A DNA stretch of 64,000 nucleotides from Urbifossiella limnaea (GTDB lineage: Bacteria > Planctomycetota > Planctomycetia > Gemmatales > Gemmataceae). Positions 18,950 to 26,914 of the stretch are shown piece after piece (position 1 is the first letter of the stretch; the number at the start of each line of letters is the position of its first letter). A program made the translations under genes and the position numbers. The notes below the pieces were generated by a model. That model was not told where the DNA came from. It saw only the letters and a program-made list of their open reading frames with translations, and ran no database searches. Where the stretch lies: contig NZ_CP036273.1 of assembly GCF_007747215.1 (NCBI RefSeq), positions 868,001-932,000 on the forward strand, given 5' to 3'.

Positions 18950-19023
18950 GGCACGGCTCCGGGGGACGCTGCCATTGAACCACATTGCGGGCCGCGCGTG
19001 TGTCACAAGCTGTAACGACTCGC

Positions 19024-19902
19024 TCAGTCGATGACCTTGTTGAGCGGGAACTCGACGATGCCGCACGCCCCGGCGCGCTTCAAGGAGGGGATCAGTTGGC
19101 GCACCTCGTTCTCGGTCAGAATGACGAGCACGTCCACCCACTCGGGGTCGGACAGCGCCGAGAGCGTCGGCTTGTGCCCCGGCAGCAGCGCCACCACGGC
19201 GGCCTGCTTCTCGCGCGGCACGTTCATCATCAGCCCGACCTTCCCCTCCGCCGCCATCGCCCCCTTCAGCATCAGCACCAGGTCGTCCATCTTCTGCCGC
19301 TTCCACGGGTCGGCGGCGGCGGCCGGGTTGGCGATGAACCGCGTCGTGCTCGTCAGCAGGTCGGCCACGATGCGGAGGTTGTTCGCCTTCAGGCTGCTGC
19401 CCGTCTCCGTCACCTCGACGATGGCGTCGGCCAGCTTCGGCGGCTTCACCTCGGTGGCGCCCCAGCTGAACTCCACGCTCGCCGTCACGCCGTGCGAGGC
19501 GAGCCACTTGCGGGTGATGTTCACCACCTCGGTGGCGATCCGCTTCCCCTGCAGGTCCTTCGGCGTCTGGATCGGCGAGTCGTTCGGCACGGCCAGCACC
19601 CAGCGCACCGGCCGCCGGCTGACCTTGCTGAACACCAGCTCTGCCAGCTCGACCACGTCCTTCTCGGCGTCGTTCTCGACGACCCAGTCGTGCCCGGTGA
19701 GGCCGCAGTCGAGCGACCCGTCGCGGACGTACCGGGCCATCTCCTGGGCGCGGATGAGGGTGCAGTGGATGTCCGGGTCGTCGATCGTGGGGTAGTAGCT
19801 ACGGCTGGCGAACGTGACCTTGTAGCCGGCCTTGCGGAACAGCTCGGCGGTGGCGTCCTGGAGGGAGCCGGCGGGGAGACCCAGCTTCAGTTGGTTGCTC
19901 AT
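19024..19902 (-). CDS. hisG: ATP phosphoribosyltransferase, long form
   Basis: 292 residues from ATG at 19902. First step of histidine synthesis: ATP + PRPP to phosphoribosyl-ATP. Seen in the sequence: [14 protein letters not shown] at the N-terminus, [23 protein letters not shown], the PRPP-loop region [18 protein letters not shown], and a C-terminal regulatory ACT-like domain (from about residue 215, [13 protein letters not shown]). The C-terminal domain makes it the hexameric, histidine-inhibited long form, which does not need HisZ. No other his gene is present in the window, so it is an orphan locus. It is divergent from the CbiX-like gene with 43 nt between the starts. Confidence 0.93.
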   Translation of the reverse strand: MSNQLKLGLPAGSLQDATAELFRKAGYKVTFASRSYYPTIDDPDIHCTLIRAQEMARYVRDGSLDCGLTGHDWVVENDAEKDVVELAELVFSKVSRRPVRWVLAVPNDSPIQTPKDLQGKRIATEVVNITRKWLASHGVTASVEFSWGATEVKPPKLADAIVEVTETGSSLKANNLRIVADLLTSTTRFIANPAAAADPWKRQKMDDLVLMLKGAMAAEGKVGLMMNVPREKQAAVVALLPGHKPTLSALSDPEWVDVLVILTENEVRQLIPSLKRAGACGIVEFPLNKVID

Positions 19903-19945
19903 CGGGAAAGGATACGGCGGGCGGCGGGCGGCGTACACTCACCTC

Positions 19946-20320
19946 ATGACATCGCTGCTGCTGATCGCGCACGGGAGCCGCCGGGCCGAGGCGAACGCCG
20001 ACCTGGAGTTTGTCGCGGCGCAACTCCGCGCCCGCGGCCACCCGGACGTGCAGCCGTCGTTCCTGGAGCTGGCCGAGCCGTCGATCGACGGCGGCGGGGC
20101 GCTGTGCGCCGGCCGCGGCGCGACGGTGGTGGTGATGCTGCCGTACTTCCTGTCGCCGGGGAAGCACGTCGTCGAAGACCTGACGGCGGCGCGCGACCGG
20201 CTGACGGCGGCGTTCCACGGCGTGCGGTTCGTGCTCGCGGCGCCGCTCGGCGGGCACGCGGGGTTGATCGACATTTTGGAGGAGCGAGCGGCTTCGGGCT
20301 TGATGATTGATGATCGGTGA
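19946..20320 (+). CDS. CbiX/SirB-type sirohydrochlorin chelatase-like protein
   Basis: 124 residues from ATG at 19946. The N-terminal SLLLIAHGSRRAEAN carries the metal-binding His at residue 9 in the HGSR motif. A VVVMLPYFLSPGKHVVEDL segment holds the second chelatase histidine. This is the size of a single-domain CbiX-S subunit that inserts cobalt or iron into sirohydrochlorin as a dimer. No other tetrapyrrole gene is nearby, so substrate and metal are open. The last residues (GLMIDDR) are encoded by the left arm of a hairpin repeat (20303-20328), so the C-terminus appears to have been altered by that element. Confidence 0.8.
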   Translation: MTSLLLIAHGSRRAEANADLEFVAAQLRARGHPDVQPSFLELAEPSIDGGGALCAGRGATVVVMLPYFLSPGKHVVEDLTAARDRLTAAFHGVRFVLAAPLGGHAGLIDILEERAASGLMIDDR

Positions 20321-20393
20321 TGGATGAATGGAGGAGTGCAGAGCTGCAAATCTGCTCGTATCTCCCCTTCATCCATCACCGATCATCAATCAT
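20303..20393. repeat. GATGATTGATGATC-type hairpin between convergent genes
   Basis: A 26-bp stem with perfect pairing joins 20303-20328 and 20368-20393; the 39-nt loop contains a further short stem (GCAGA/TCTGC). The words are GATGATT, GATGATC and GATGGATGAA. The left arm encodes the last residues and stop of the chelatase gene; the right arm ends 9 nt before the stop of the kinase gene on the other strand. It probably acts as a bidirectional 3' end structure. Confidence 0.8.
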
Positions 20394-20402
20394 AAAATCC
20401 CG

Positions 20403-22709
20403 TCACTTCACTTCCCACACCCGCACGGTGCCGTCGCGGCCGGCGGCGGCCAGGGTGCGGCCGTCCGGGGCGAACCGCACCGAGTGCAGCGGCCGGCCGC
20501 CGGCGCGGAACGACTGCCGCTCGGCGCCCGTCGCCACGTCCCACACCTTCACCGTGCCGTCCTGGCTCGCCGACGCCAGCAGCTTGCCGTCGCGGCTGAA
20601 GTTCAGCGACCACACGTCGCCGGCGTGCCGCAGCACCTGCTCCTGCCCGCCGCTCGTCGCGTTCCAGACGCGGACCGTCTGGTCCCAGCCGCCGCTCGCC
20701 ACCCGCGGCACGGAAGCGTCGGGGCTGTACGCCACCGCGTACACCGGCCCCTCGTGCAGGTCCAGCTTCACCGGCAGCTCCGCGTTCGGGCCGCCGACGC
20801 GGTACTTGGCCAGCGTCCACAGCTTCACGGCGCCGTCGCTGCCGCTACTCACCAGTTTGCCGCCGTCGGGGCTGAACGCCACGCCGTGGATCGTGCCCGT
20901 GTGCCCGACCAACTCGATCGGCACCTGCGTCTGCGTGTCCCACACCCGCAGCGTCGAGTTGCGGTCGCCGGTGGCCAGCTTCGACCCGTCGGCGTTGAAC
21001 GCCGCCGTCCGCGCCGACGTGGGGTGCGGGAAGACGCGGAACTCGCCCGTCGCCAGGTCGTACACGCGCACCATGGCGTCGTCGGTGACGACCGCCACCG
21101 ACTTGCCGTCCCCGGCGGCGTCCACGGCCCAGACGGTGCCGCTGCCGCGGGAGAAGTTGCGGTTGAACGTCCACTTCGCCGTGTCGATGAACCGCACCAT
21201 GCCGTTCTCGGAGCCGACCACGATGGCGCTACCGTCCGGCGTGTACGACACGCTCCACACCGGCCCGGCCTTCCCGGCGATGGTGTGCTTCGGCTCCGGC
21301 CCCGGGTCGGGCTCGGCCGCGGTGGCGGGGGGCGTCGGGGTGGGCACGGCCACCTCGACGGTCCGCGGCGGGACCAGCAGCGCGGCGGCGAGCACGCCGG
21401 CGACCGCGCCGCCGACCCACGGCAGCACGACCCGGCCGACGGACTTCATGCAGATGTGCCGGCGGCGGGCGTACACCGAGCCGCCGCACACCCCGGACTG
21501 CTCCGACGGCTGCCCGGCCTGGAGGCGCGACAGTTCGGTGGTGAAGATGTCGGCCACCTCCTGGGCCGTCTGGAAGCGGTCGGCGGGCCGCTTCTCCAGC
21601 AGCCGGTCCACCACGTCGGACAGCCAGTGCGGCACGTCCGGCGTCACCGCCCGCAGCGGCGGCTGGGTGTCGTCGGTGACGCGGTTGAGCACCACCAGTG
21701 GCGTCTTGCCGTCGAACGGGGCGACGCCGGTGGCCGCCTCGTACAGCACGCTGCCGAGGCTGAACAGGTCGGAGCGGGCGTCCACGGTGTCGCCGCGGGC
21801 CTGCTCGGGGGCCATGTACAGCGGGGTGCCGGCGACGAACCCGGTCCGCGTCAGCTTCACGTCCTCGGCGGCGCGGGCCAGCCCGAAGTCGGTCAGCTTC
21901 ACCCGGTCGGTGCCGGCCTCCAGGAGGATGTTGCCGGGCTTGATGTCGCGGTGGATGAGCCCTTCCTTGTGCGCCGCCGCCAGCCCCGCCGCGGCCTGCT
22001 GGCCGAGCCGCGCCACCTCGGCGGCGCTCATCTTCCCGGCGCGGCGGATGCGCTGCTCCAGCGACTCGCCGGTGACGAGCTGCATCACGAAGTACGGCAG
22101 GCCGCTCTCGGCGTCCTCGTCCACGGTGTGGACGGCGACGAGGTTCTCGTGCGTGAGCTTGGCGGCGGCGCGGGCCTCGCGGCAGAACCGCTGCCGGGCC
22201 ACCTCGTTGTCGGCCAGCTGCGGGTCGAGCACCTTCACCGCGACCTCGCGCTCCAGGCACGGGTCGTGGGCGCGGAGCACCACGCCCATGCCGCCGCGGC
22301 CGATCTCGGCGATCACGTCGAACGTGCCGAGCATGCCGATCCGGCCGCGTGTGGTGGTGGGCCGGAGGAACGACAGCTTGTACTCGCCGGTGCGGTTGCC
22401 GGACCGCGGCGTGGCGGCCGACGGCGGCGGCATCAGGGCCGTGGCCGACACCTCGGCGGCGGCGGCGGAGAGGGCCGGCCAGAACGCCGAGTCGGGCGGC
22501 GGCCGGTCGGCGACGCACTGGCGGACGGTGGTGGTGAGGAGCGGGTCGCCGCCGGCCGCCAGCGACTCCATGCGGAGCTGGCACTCGGGGCAGCGGTCGA
22601 GGTGCGCGGTGACGGCCTTGGCGCGCGCCTCGCCGAGCCGGCCGACGATGAGCCGGTCCAACTCGCCGGTCGCGGGGCAGTCGTGCGGGTGGGGGGTGTC
22701 GGGAGGCAT
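20403..22709 (-). CDS. Membrane Ser/Thr protein kinase with N-terminal zinc-finger and C-terminal WD40 propeller
   Basis: 768 residues. An HLDRCPEC motif (H36, C40, C43; also C11) resembles the zinc-binding anti-sigma (zf-HC2) domain. The kinase domain (about 130-390) is complete: glycine loop IGRGGMGVV, AVKV lysine, IHRDIKPGN, TDFGLA and APEQ. A transmembrane helix follows at about 430-445 (VLPWVGGAVAGVLAAALLVP). The rest is a WD40 beta-propeller, with repeats ending in xVRVW or VKLW, probably outside the membrane. The ECF sigma gene lies 64 nt upstream on the same strand, so the kinase may sense a signal through the propeller and control that sigma factor through its zinc finger; this link is inferred. 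Confidence 0.92.
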   Translation of the reverse strand: MPPDTPHPHDCPATGELDRLIVGRLGEARAKAVTAHLDRCPECQLRMESLAAGGDPLLTTTVRQCVADRPPPDSAFWPALSAAAAEVSATALMPPPSAATPRSGNRTGEYKLSFLRPTTTRGRIGMLGTFDVIAEIGRGGMGVVLRAHDPCLEREVAVKVLDPQLADNEVARQRFCREARAAAKLTHENLVAVHTVDEDAESGLPYFVMQLVTGESLEQRIRRAGKMSAAEVARLGQQAAAGLAAAHKEGLIHRDIKPGNILLEAGTDRVKLTDFGLARAAEDVKLTRTGFVAGTPLYMAPEQARGDTVDARSDLFSLGSVLYEAATGVAPFDGKTPLVVLNRVTDDTQPPLRAVTPDVPHWLSDVVDRLLEKRPADRFQTAQEVADIFTTELSRLQAGQPSEQSGVCGGSVYARRRHICMKSVGRVVLPWVGGAVAGVLAAALLVPPRTVEVAVPTPTPPATAAEPDPGPEPKHTIAGKAGPVWSVSYTPDGSAIVVGSENGMVRFIDTAKWTFNRNFSRGSGTVWAVDAAGDGKSVAVVTDDAMVRVYDLATGEFRVFPHPTSARTAAFNADGSKLATGDRNSTLRVWDTQTQVPIELVGHTGTIHGVAFSPDGGKLVSSGSDGAVKLWTLAKYRVGGPNAELPVKLDLHEGPVYAVAYSPDASVPRVASGGWDQTVRVWNATSGGQEQVLRHAGDVWSLNFSRDGKLLASASQDGTVKVWDVATGAERQSFRAGGRPLHSVRFAPDGRTLAAAGRDGTVRVWEVK

Positions 22710-22773
22710 GATCGTTTCGTGTTCGGTGTCGAGTGTCGCCGGCGGTCCGTCAGGCGGCGGGTGGCTCGCCCCG

Positions 22774-23385
22774 CTACTCGCCGTCCTCGTCGTCCATCAT
22801 CGTTCGCACTTCGTCCCGCAGGCGGGCGATCACGCGGCTCTTGGCCACGTACACCGCCCCCGGCGACATCCCCAGCCCGGCCCCGACCTCCGCGGCCGGC
22901 TTGCCGTCCACGGCCGTGCCCCAGAACGCCTGCCACGTCGCCGGCTGGAATTCGGCCTTCACGACCTCCATCGCCCGGTCGGTCAGCTTCCGCTGGTACT
23001 CCTTCTCCCAGTCGGCGTCGGGGCCGGCCTCCTCGCGGGCCGGGGCGGCGTCCAGCTGCTCCTTCGCGTCCGGGTCGCCGCTGGCCCGCGGGCGGTGCCG
23101 CTGCGCCGACAGGAAGTTGTAAATCTTGTTCCGCGTGATGGTGTACAGCCACCCGCGGAAGGTGCCGCGCTTCGGGTCGTACTCCAGCTTCGCGGCGTTC
23201 CGGGCCACGCTCCGCATCACGTCCTGCATCAGGTCGGCGGCGTCGGCGTCCTGCAACCCGCGGTTCCGGGCGAACCCGTACACGACCGGCCCGTACAACC
23301 GGACGAACTCCCCCCACGCGGCGGCGTCGCGGCCGTCGCGGATGCGGGCGAGCAGGGTCACCCGGGTGGCGGGGGGTTCGGCCAT
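22774..23385 (-). CDS. ECF-type RNA polymerase sigma factor
   Basis: 203 residues. Sigma region 2 is visible at about residues 25-92 (FVRLYGPVVYGFARNRG, then DLMQDVMRSVARN and FRGWLYTITRNKIYNFL), and region 4 at about 140-195 (WGTAVDGKPAAEVGAGLGMSPGAVYVAKSRVIARL, quoted in part), the helix-turn-helix that reads the -35 element. Between them is a charged linker. The protein ends in an acidic DDEDGE tail. The layout, sigma gene then zinc-finger kinase, is the common planctomycete ECF/STPK pair. Target promoters cannot be read here. Start chosen at ATG 23385, upstream of region 2 by a normal margin. Confidence 0.92.
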   Translation of the reverse strand: MAEPPATRVTLLARIRDGRDAAAWGEFVRLYGPVVYGFARNRGLQDADAADLMQDVMRSVARNAAKLEYDPKRGTFRGWLYTITRNKIYNFLSAQRHRPRASGDPDAKEQLDAAPAREEAGPDADWEKEYQRKLTDRAMEVVKAEFQPATWQAFWGTAVDGKPAAEVGAGLGMSPGAVYVAKSRVIARLRDEVRTMMDDEDGE

Positions 23386-23553
23386 GCGGGCGGTCCTACA
23401 GGGAATACCGGCGGCCGGCGGCGGCCATTACACGCGCCCGTGCGGAAGGGAAGCCCGGGCATTCTACGACCCGCCGGCCGGATTCGTTCACGTCCAACAT
23501 CACCGCCGGCCGATGCGTGGGGTGGTGGTGAACACCCGGATACTTTCAACGAC

Positions 23554-23558
23554 GGAGG
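23554..23558 (+). promoter_or_regulatory. Ribosome binding site deciding the VOC gene start
   Basis: GGAGG five nt before GTG at 23564. It favours this GTG over the in-frame ATG at 23513, which has no such site and would add a low-complexity leader. Confidence 0.7.
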
Positions 23559-23563
23559 CCGAC

Positions 23564-24031
23564 GTGACGACGAGCGTGCTGGTGCCGCACCTGGTGGTGA
23601 AGGGCGCGGCCAAGGCGGTGGACTTCTACAAGGCGGCGCTGGGGGCGGAGGAGGTGATGGTGATGCCCGACCCGGGCGGGAGCGGCCGGCTGATGCACGC
23701 CCACCTCAAGGTGGCCGGCGCCGACCTGTTCCTGGCCGACGACTTCCCCGAGTACTGCGGCGGCGTCAGCCGCGCGCCGCAGGGGCCGAGCCCGGTGACG
23801 ATCCACCTGTGCGTGGCGAACGCCGACGCCGCCATCGCCCAGGCGGCCGCCGCCGGCGCGACGGTGACGATGCCGGCCGACGACATGTTCTGGGGCGACC
23901 GGTACGGGAAGGTGACGGACCCGTTCGGCCACGACTGGTCGTTCAGCCACCCGCTGACCGCGGAGCAGAAGGCCGCGGCGGAGGCGGCGTTCGCGGCGTT
24001 CTGCGGCGGTCAGGCGCCGGCGGCCGGCTGA
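23564..24031 (+). CDS. VOC family (glyoxalase/bleomycin resistance-like, PhnB type) protein
   Basis: 155 residues from GTG at 23564 with GGAGG at 23554-23558. The sequence follows the PhnB/VOC pattern: VPHLVVKGAAKAVDFYKAALGAEEV, MHAHLKVAGADLFLADD, TIHLCVANADAAI and WGDRYGKVTDPFGHDWSF, giving two beta-alpha-beta-beta-beta units. The metal or substrate contacts of such proteins vary, so no reaction is assigned. It is soluble and has no signal. The stop codon is immediately followed by tandem AATGACG words of an intergenic hairpin. Confidence 0.85.
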   Translation: MTTSVLVPHLVVKGAAKAVDFYKAALGAEEVMVMPDPGGSGRLMHAHLKVAGADLFLADDFPEYCGGVSRAPQGPSPVTIHLCVANADAAIAQAAAAGATVTMPADDMFWGDRYGKVTDPFGHDWSFSHPLTAEQKAAAEAAFAAFCGGQAPAAG

Positions 24032-24092
24032 ATGACGAATGACGAATGACGACTGACGAATGACGCGGTTCGTCATTCGTCAGTCGTCATTT
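24031..24092. repeat. AATGACG-word hairpin between convergent genes
   Basis: 24045-24065 and 24071-24091 form a perfect 21-bp stem with loop CGGTT; two further AATGACG words precede the left arm (24031-24044). Genes from both sides stop at its edges: the VOC gene (TGA at 24029-24031) and the secreted protein (TAA followed directly by ATGACGA on its strand). Confidence 0.85.
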
Positions 24093-24570
24093 ACTTCTGC
24101 TTCTTCTCGGTGATGATGAGCGTGCCCTTCTCGTTCTTCTTCTCGAAGCTGCCGACCCAGATGTCGTACTGGCCGGTCTTCGGGTTGTTGAACGTGATCC
24201 GCGGGTTGTCGTCGCCGTCGCTGTCGTCGTCGGCCACCCACTTGCCGTCGGGCGTGTTGATGAGCAGCGTGGTGTCGCCCTTGCTGGCGAACTTGATGGT
24301 CAGCTTGAACTCGCCGGTGGTGTAGTTCAGGCGGTAGTCCGGAGCCTTCGAGATCCAGGCGGTGACGCCGCCCTTGTCGGTCTGGACGTTGCCGCCGGTG
24401 ACGATGTCGGGCACCACGAACGGGTCGGGCTCGAAGCCGCCCTTGAGGCGGGCCGAGCCGAACGTCGGGGCGAGGGACACGTCCTGCGACACGGCCCGGT
24501 CGCCGAACCCGACCAGTGCCGTCGCGGCGACGCCGAGCAGGACGAGCCGCTTTCCGGAAGCCAGTTTCAT
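24091..24570 (-). CDS. Small secreted protein with pre-peptidase C-terminal (PPC)-like fold
   Basis: 159 residues from ATG at 24570, fixed by a perfect AGGAGG at 24578-24583. It begins with a signal peptide (KRLVLLGVAATALVGF, cleavage near AVSQ). The mature part has a beta-sandwich pattern (YTTGEFKLTIKFASKGDTTL, LINTPDGKWVADDDSDGDDN, GQYDIWVGSFEK) reminiscent of PPC domains, in which acidic turns bind calcium. It ends KKQK. There is no catalytic motif; PPC domains usually bind or help secretion of enzymes, but here the domain stands alone. Strong ribosome binding suggests it is well expressed. Function unknown. Confidence 0.7.
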   Translation of the reverse strand: MKLASGKRLVLLGVAATALVGFGDRAVSQDVSLAPTFGSARLKGGFEPDPFVVPDIVTGGNVQTDKGGVTAWISKAPDYRLNYTTGEFKLTIKFASKGDTTLLINTPDGKWVADDDSDGDDNPRITFNNPKTGQYDIWVGSFEKKNEKGTLIITEKKQK

Positions 24571-24577
24571 CCGCGAA

Positions 24578-24583
24578 CCTCCT
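24578..24583 (-). promoter_or_regulatory. Consensus ribosome binding site of the PPC-like gene
   Basis: AGGAGG on the minus strand, seven nt before ATG at 24570. It excludes the longer in-frame start at 24630. Full consensus sites are rare in this window. Confidence 0.75.
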
Positions 24584-24718
24584 ACACGGGGCGAGACCGC
24601 CGCGGTACGGATGCGTGTAGCGGGGGTCATTGGAGTCGTACCCCGCGAGCCTAACCCCGGCCCGGCGGCTCGTCAACAACCAACCGGACGTGCGGGCGAA
24701 CGCCGGCCGTCGCAACCA

Positions 24719-26719
24719 CTACCGCCCCGCACCGCGGAGCAACCGCAGCCGCTCGGCGTCGGTCGCCCCCGCCGCGCGGCGGAGCGCCGCGGTCAGGCCC
24801 TCGCGCCCCGGGCCGGCCGGGAGGGCGTCGCGGGCCGCGGTCAGCCCGCGCTCCAGCCACCCGGCCGGCACCCCCGGCGCGCCGGGGAATTTCTTCTCCA
24901 GCGCGTCCGCCTGTTCGTTCAGGTCAGTGACCAGGTTCGTGAGCGAGCCGGCGTCCGCCCGGACGGCGTCGCCCACGGCCGAGGCCGCGTCGGCGTCCTT
25001 GCCCAGTTCCAGGAGGACGCGCACGAGTTTGCGGCGGCTCGCGGTGTCGGCCGGGTCGGCGTCGAGGAGGCGCTCCAGGTCGCCGCGGGCGGCGCGCCAG
25101 TCGGTGGCCCGCACGCTCAGGTCGGCCCGCAGGCGCAACGCCGGGGCGTGGAAGCGGCCGCCACTCAGCGCGGGGTCGAGGAAGTCGCGCGCCTCCCGCG
25201 GCGCGAAGCCGCGCTCGAACAGCTGCGTAGCCTGCGCCAGATGCGCCTCGGGGCACGCCGGGTCGAACGCCAGGGCGTCGGTCAGCTTTCCGTGCCTCGC
25301 CAACGCGACGGCGACCTGCGCCGCGACGCGCCCCGGCACCGCATTCAGCCGCGCCGCCAGCCCCGGCAGCGTTCGCGGCAGCCGTGTGACATCGTTGGCG
25401 TCGAGGAACGCGCCGACCTCGGCGGGATCGGCGGCGTAGCCGACGCTCTGCGCGCCGTCCCGCGCCGCGAGGACGCCGACGAGTTCGCCGCGGGCGTTGG
25501 CCACCGGCCCGCCGGGCGACCCGGCCTGCGTCGGCAGTTGCAGTACGAGCGCGCCGACGCGCGGGGCCTTCTCCCCGTCGCCGAGCGCGACCCGGCCGCG
25601 CTGCCGGACCACGCCCGCGGCGTACACGAACGCGAACTCGACGCCGCCGGGATGACTGACGGCGTGGACCGCGTCGCCGGCCGCGGGTGGATTCGCGGCG
25701 AGGTTCACGCCCTGTGCCGAAGCGGGGACCGAATCGACCCGCAACAGCGCCAGGTCGCGGTCGGTGTCGCGCGCCAGCACCGCGGCGGCGCGCCACGCGC
25801 CCTTCAGCTGGAGCCCGACCGGGTCGCGGTACGGCGCCCGTTCGCCGACCACACCCGCGCCGCGCGGCAGGGCGAAGGCCAACCCCACCCGGTCGCCGAC
25901 GGCCAGCCCCTTCGCCGAGGAGAGGACGAGTCCGCGGTCGCGGTCGATCAGCACGCCGCCCGCGAACCGCTCGGTGGCCGTCGGCCGTACCCACACCGCC
26001 GCCCGTTGCAACGACTCGGCTGCGTTCGACCGTTCGGCCGGTGGCGCGTCCGCTGCGGCAGACAGGAACCGGCGGATTTCGTCGGCCGAGATCACGACCG
26101 CGGCGTCGGGCGCCTGCCGCCGCAGCGCCGCCGCCATGCCGACGCAGTTCCCACGGGAATCGAACGCCGGGCCGCCGCTGTCGCCTTCCTCGATAGGCAG
26201 CTGCCCCAGCACGACGCCCGCGCCGGCGGCGAGGGTGCGGCCGCGCCAGGTGTAGCCCGCAGCGAGCACGCCGACCTGCCGGGCCGGGCCGCTGGTGCGG
26301 TTCCACAGCGTGTCCAGGTCGAGCCGGTGGCCGACGACGCGCAGCGGCTCGCCGACCCGCGCCGCCGCCAGCGTCACGGCCGGCGTTCCCGCCGGGAACG
26401 ACGGCAGCTCGACGAGAGCCAGGTCGGCGGCGTCGTGGGTGCGGACGACGGTGCCGGTGACGAGCAGGCCGCGCTCGCGGAGCCGGCCGCGGGCGCGGAG
26501 GTACGCGGCGCGGTCGGTGACGAGCGTTCCGTTCTCGACCCACGGGAAGAACACGTCCACGGCCGTGTGGTCGGCGACGACGTGGCGGGCGGTGACGAGC
26601 CAGCGCTTCTGTGAATCGACGACGAAGCCGGCGCCGGCGGTCTCGCCCTCGGCGCGGACCCAGGCGCACGCCGGCAGCGGCACCGGCTGCAGCGCGGCGG
26701 CGAGAACGAGGGCGGTCAT
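24719..26719 (-). CDS. Tandem trypsin-like protein: active first domain, degenerate second domain, TPR-like tail
   Basis: 666 residues from ATG at 26719, with a short export leader (MTALVLAAALQPVPLPA). Domain 1 (about 20-240) has a full triad: H46 in TARHVV, D99 in DAADLALVE, S181 in EGDSGGPAF. Domain 2 (about 265-465) keeps DRDLALLRV, but the His site reads LVLSSAKGL and the Ser site reads AGSPGGPVAN (Pro where Ser aligns), so it should not be catalytic. Residues about 480-666 are helical pairs of TPR character. It is probably a periplasmic or secreted HtrA-like protease whose second domain has a binding role. No PDZ domain is visible. An AGCCCGC/GCGGGCT hairpin and an ACAGGAT hairpin lie upstream. 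Confidence 0.82.
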   Translation of the reverse strand: MTALVLAAALQPVPLPACAWVRAEGETAGAGFVVDSQKRWLVTARHVVADHTAVDVFFPWVENGTLVTDRAAYLRARGRLRERGLLVTGTVVRTHDAADLALVELPSFPAGTPAVTLAAARVGEPLRVVGHRLDLDTLWNRTSGPARQVGVLAAGYTWRGRTLAAGAGVVLGQLPIEEGDSGGPAFDSRGNCVGMAAALRRQAPDAAVVISADEIRRFLSAAADAPPAERSNAAESLQRAAVWVRPTATERFAGGVLIDRDRGLVLSSAKGLAVGDRVGLAFALPRGAGVVGERAPYRDPVGLQLKGAWRAAAVLARDTDRDLALLRVDSVPASAQGVNLAANPPAAGDAVHAVSHPGGVEFAFVYAAGVVRQRGRVALGDGEKAPRVGALVLQLPTQAGSPGGPVANARGELVGVLAARDGAQSVGYAADPAEVGAFLDANDVTRLPRTLPGLAARLNAVPGRVAAQVAVALARHGKLTDALAFDPACPEAHLAQATQLFERGFAPREARDFLDPALSGGRFHAPALRLRADLSVRATDWRAARGDLERLLDADPADTASRRKLVRVLLELGKDADAASAVGDAVRADAGSLTNLVTDLNEQADALEKKFPGAPGVPAGWLERGLTAARDALPAGPGREGLTAALRRAAGATDAERLRLLRGAGR

Positions 26720-26745
26720 GCGCGGGGCCAAAGAGACGAGCGAGC

Positions 26746-26763
26746 AGCCCGCGTGAGCGGGCT
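26746..26763. repeat. AGCCCGC-GTGA-GCGGGCT hairpin
   Basis: Perfect 7-bp stem with GTGA loop, in the leader of the protease gene. The same element in the opposite orientation occurs at 26882-26898 and, with a stem change on both sides, at 62430-62445. Flanks also match (GAACAGCCCGCTCACGCGGG on the minus strand here). Confidence 0.7.
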
Positions 26764-26783
26764 GTTCACACGTCAAGAATCAT

Positions 26784-26860
26784 GGACAGGATAACAGGAT
26801 GAACAGGATCACCGAACCCTCGCTCGGTTCGGCATCCTGTTCATCCTGTGTATCCTGTCC
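26784..26860. repeat. ACAGGAT-type hairpin element, copy 2
   Basis: Arms 26784-26818 and 26826-26860 pair with a small insertion (ATAACAGG versus ATACACAGG) and a 7-nt loop. It is bracketed by two inverted AGCCCGC hairpins, forming a composite of about 150 nt between the protease gene and the PVC cytochrome gene. Confidence 0.82.
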
Positions 26861-26881
26861 AACTGGCTTTCGAGGTTCAAC

Positions 26882-26898
26882 AGCCCGCTCACGCGGGC
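26882..26898. repeat. AGCCCGC-TCAC-GCGGGC hairpin
   Basis: Stem of 6-7 bp with TCAC loop, the inverse orientation of the element at 26746-26763. It lies 16 nt beyond the stop of the PVC cytochrome gene and could serve as its 3' end structure. Confidence 0.65.
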
Positions 26899-26914
26899 CG
26901 CTCGCCGGGGCGCG

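Noticed and set aside
16853-19015. 720-codon plus-strand frame opposite the Gfo/Idh gene
   Set aside because: No recognisable motif, low-complexity Arg/Val/Gly composition; the minus strand carries a complete Tat-exported oxidoreductase.
20317-24042. 1241-codon plus-strand frame opposite the kinase and sigma genes
   Set aside because: Lies antisense to two well-defined genes; the sequence is Ser/Arg/Pro-rich and lacks any domain except where it runs near the VOC gene.
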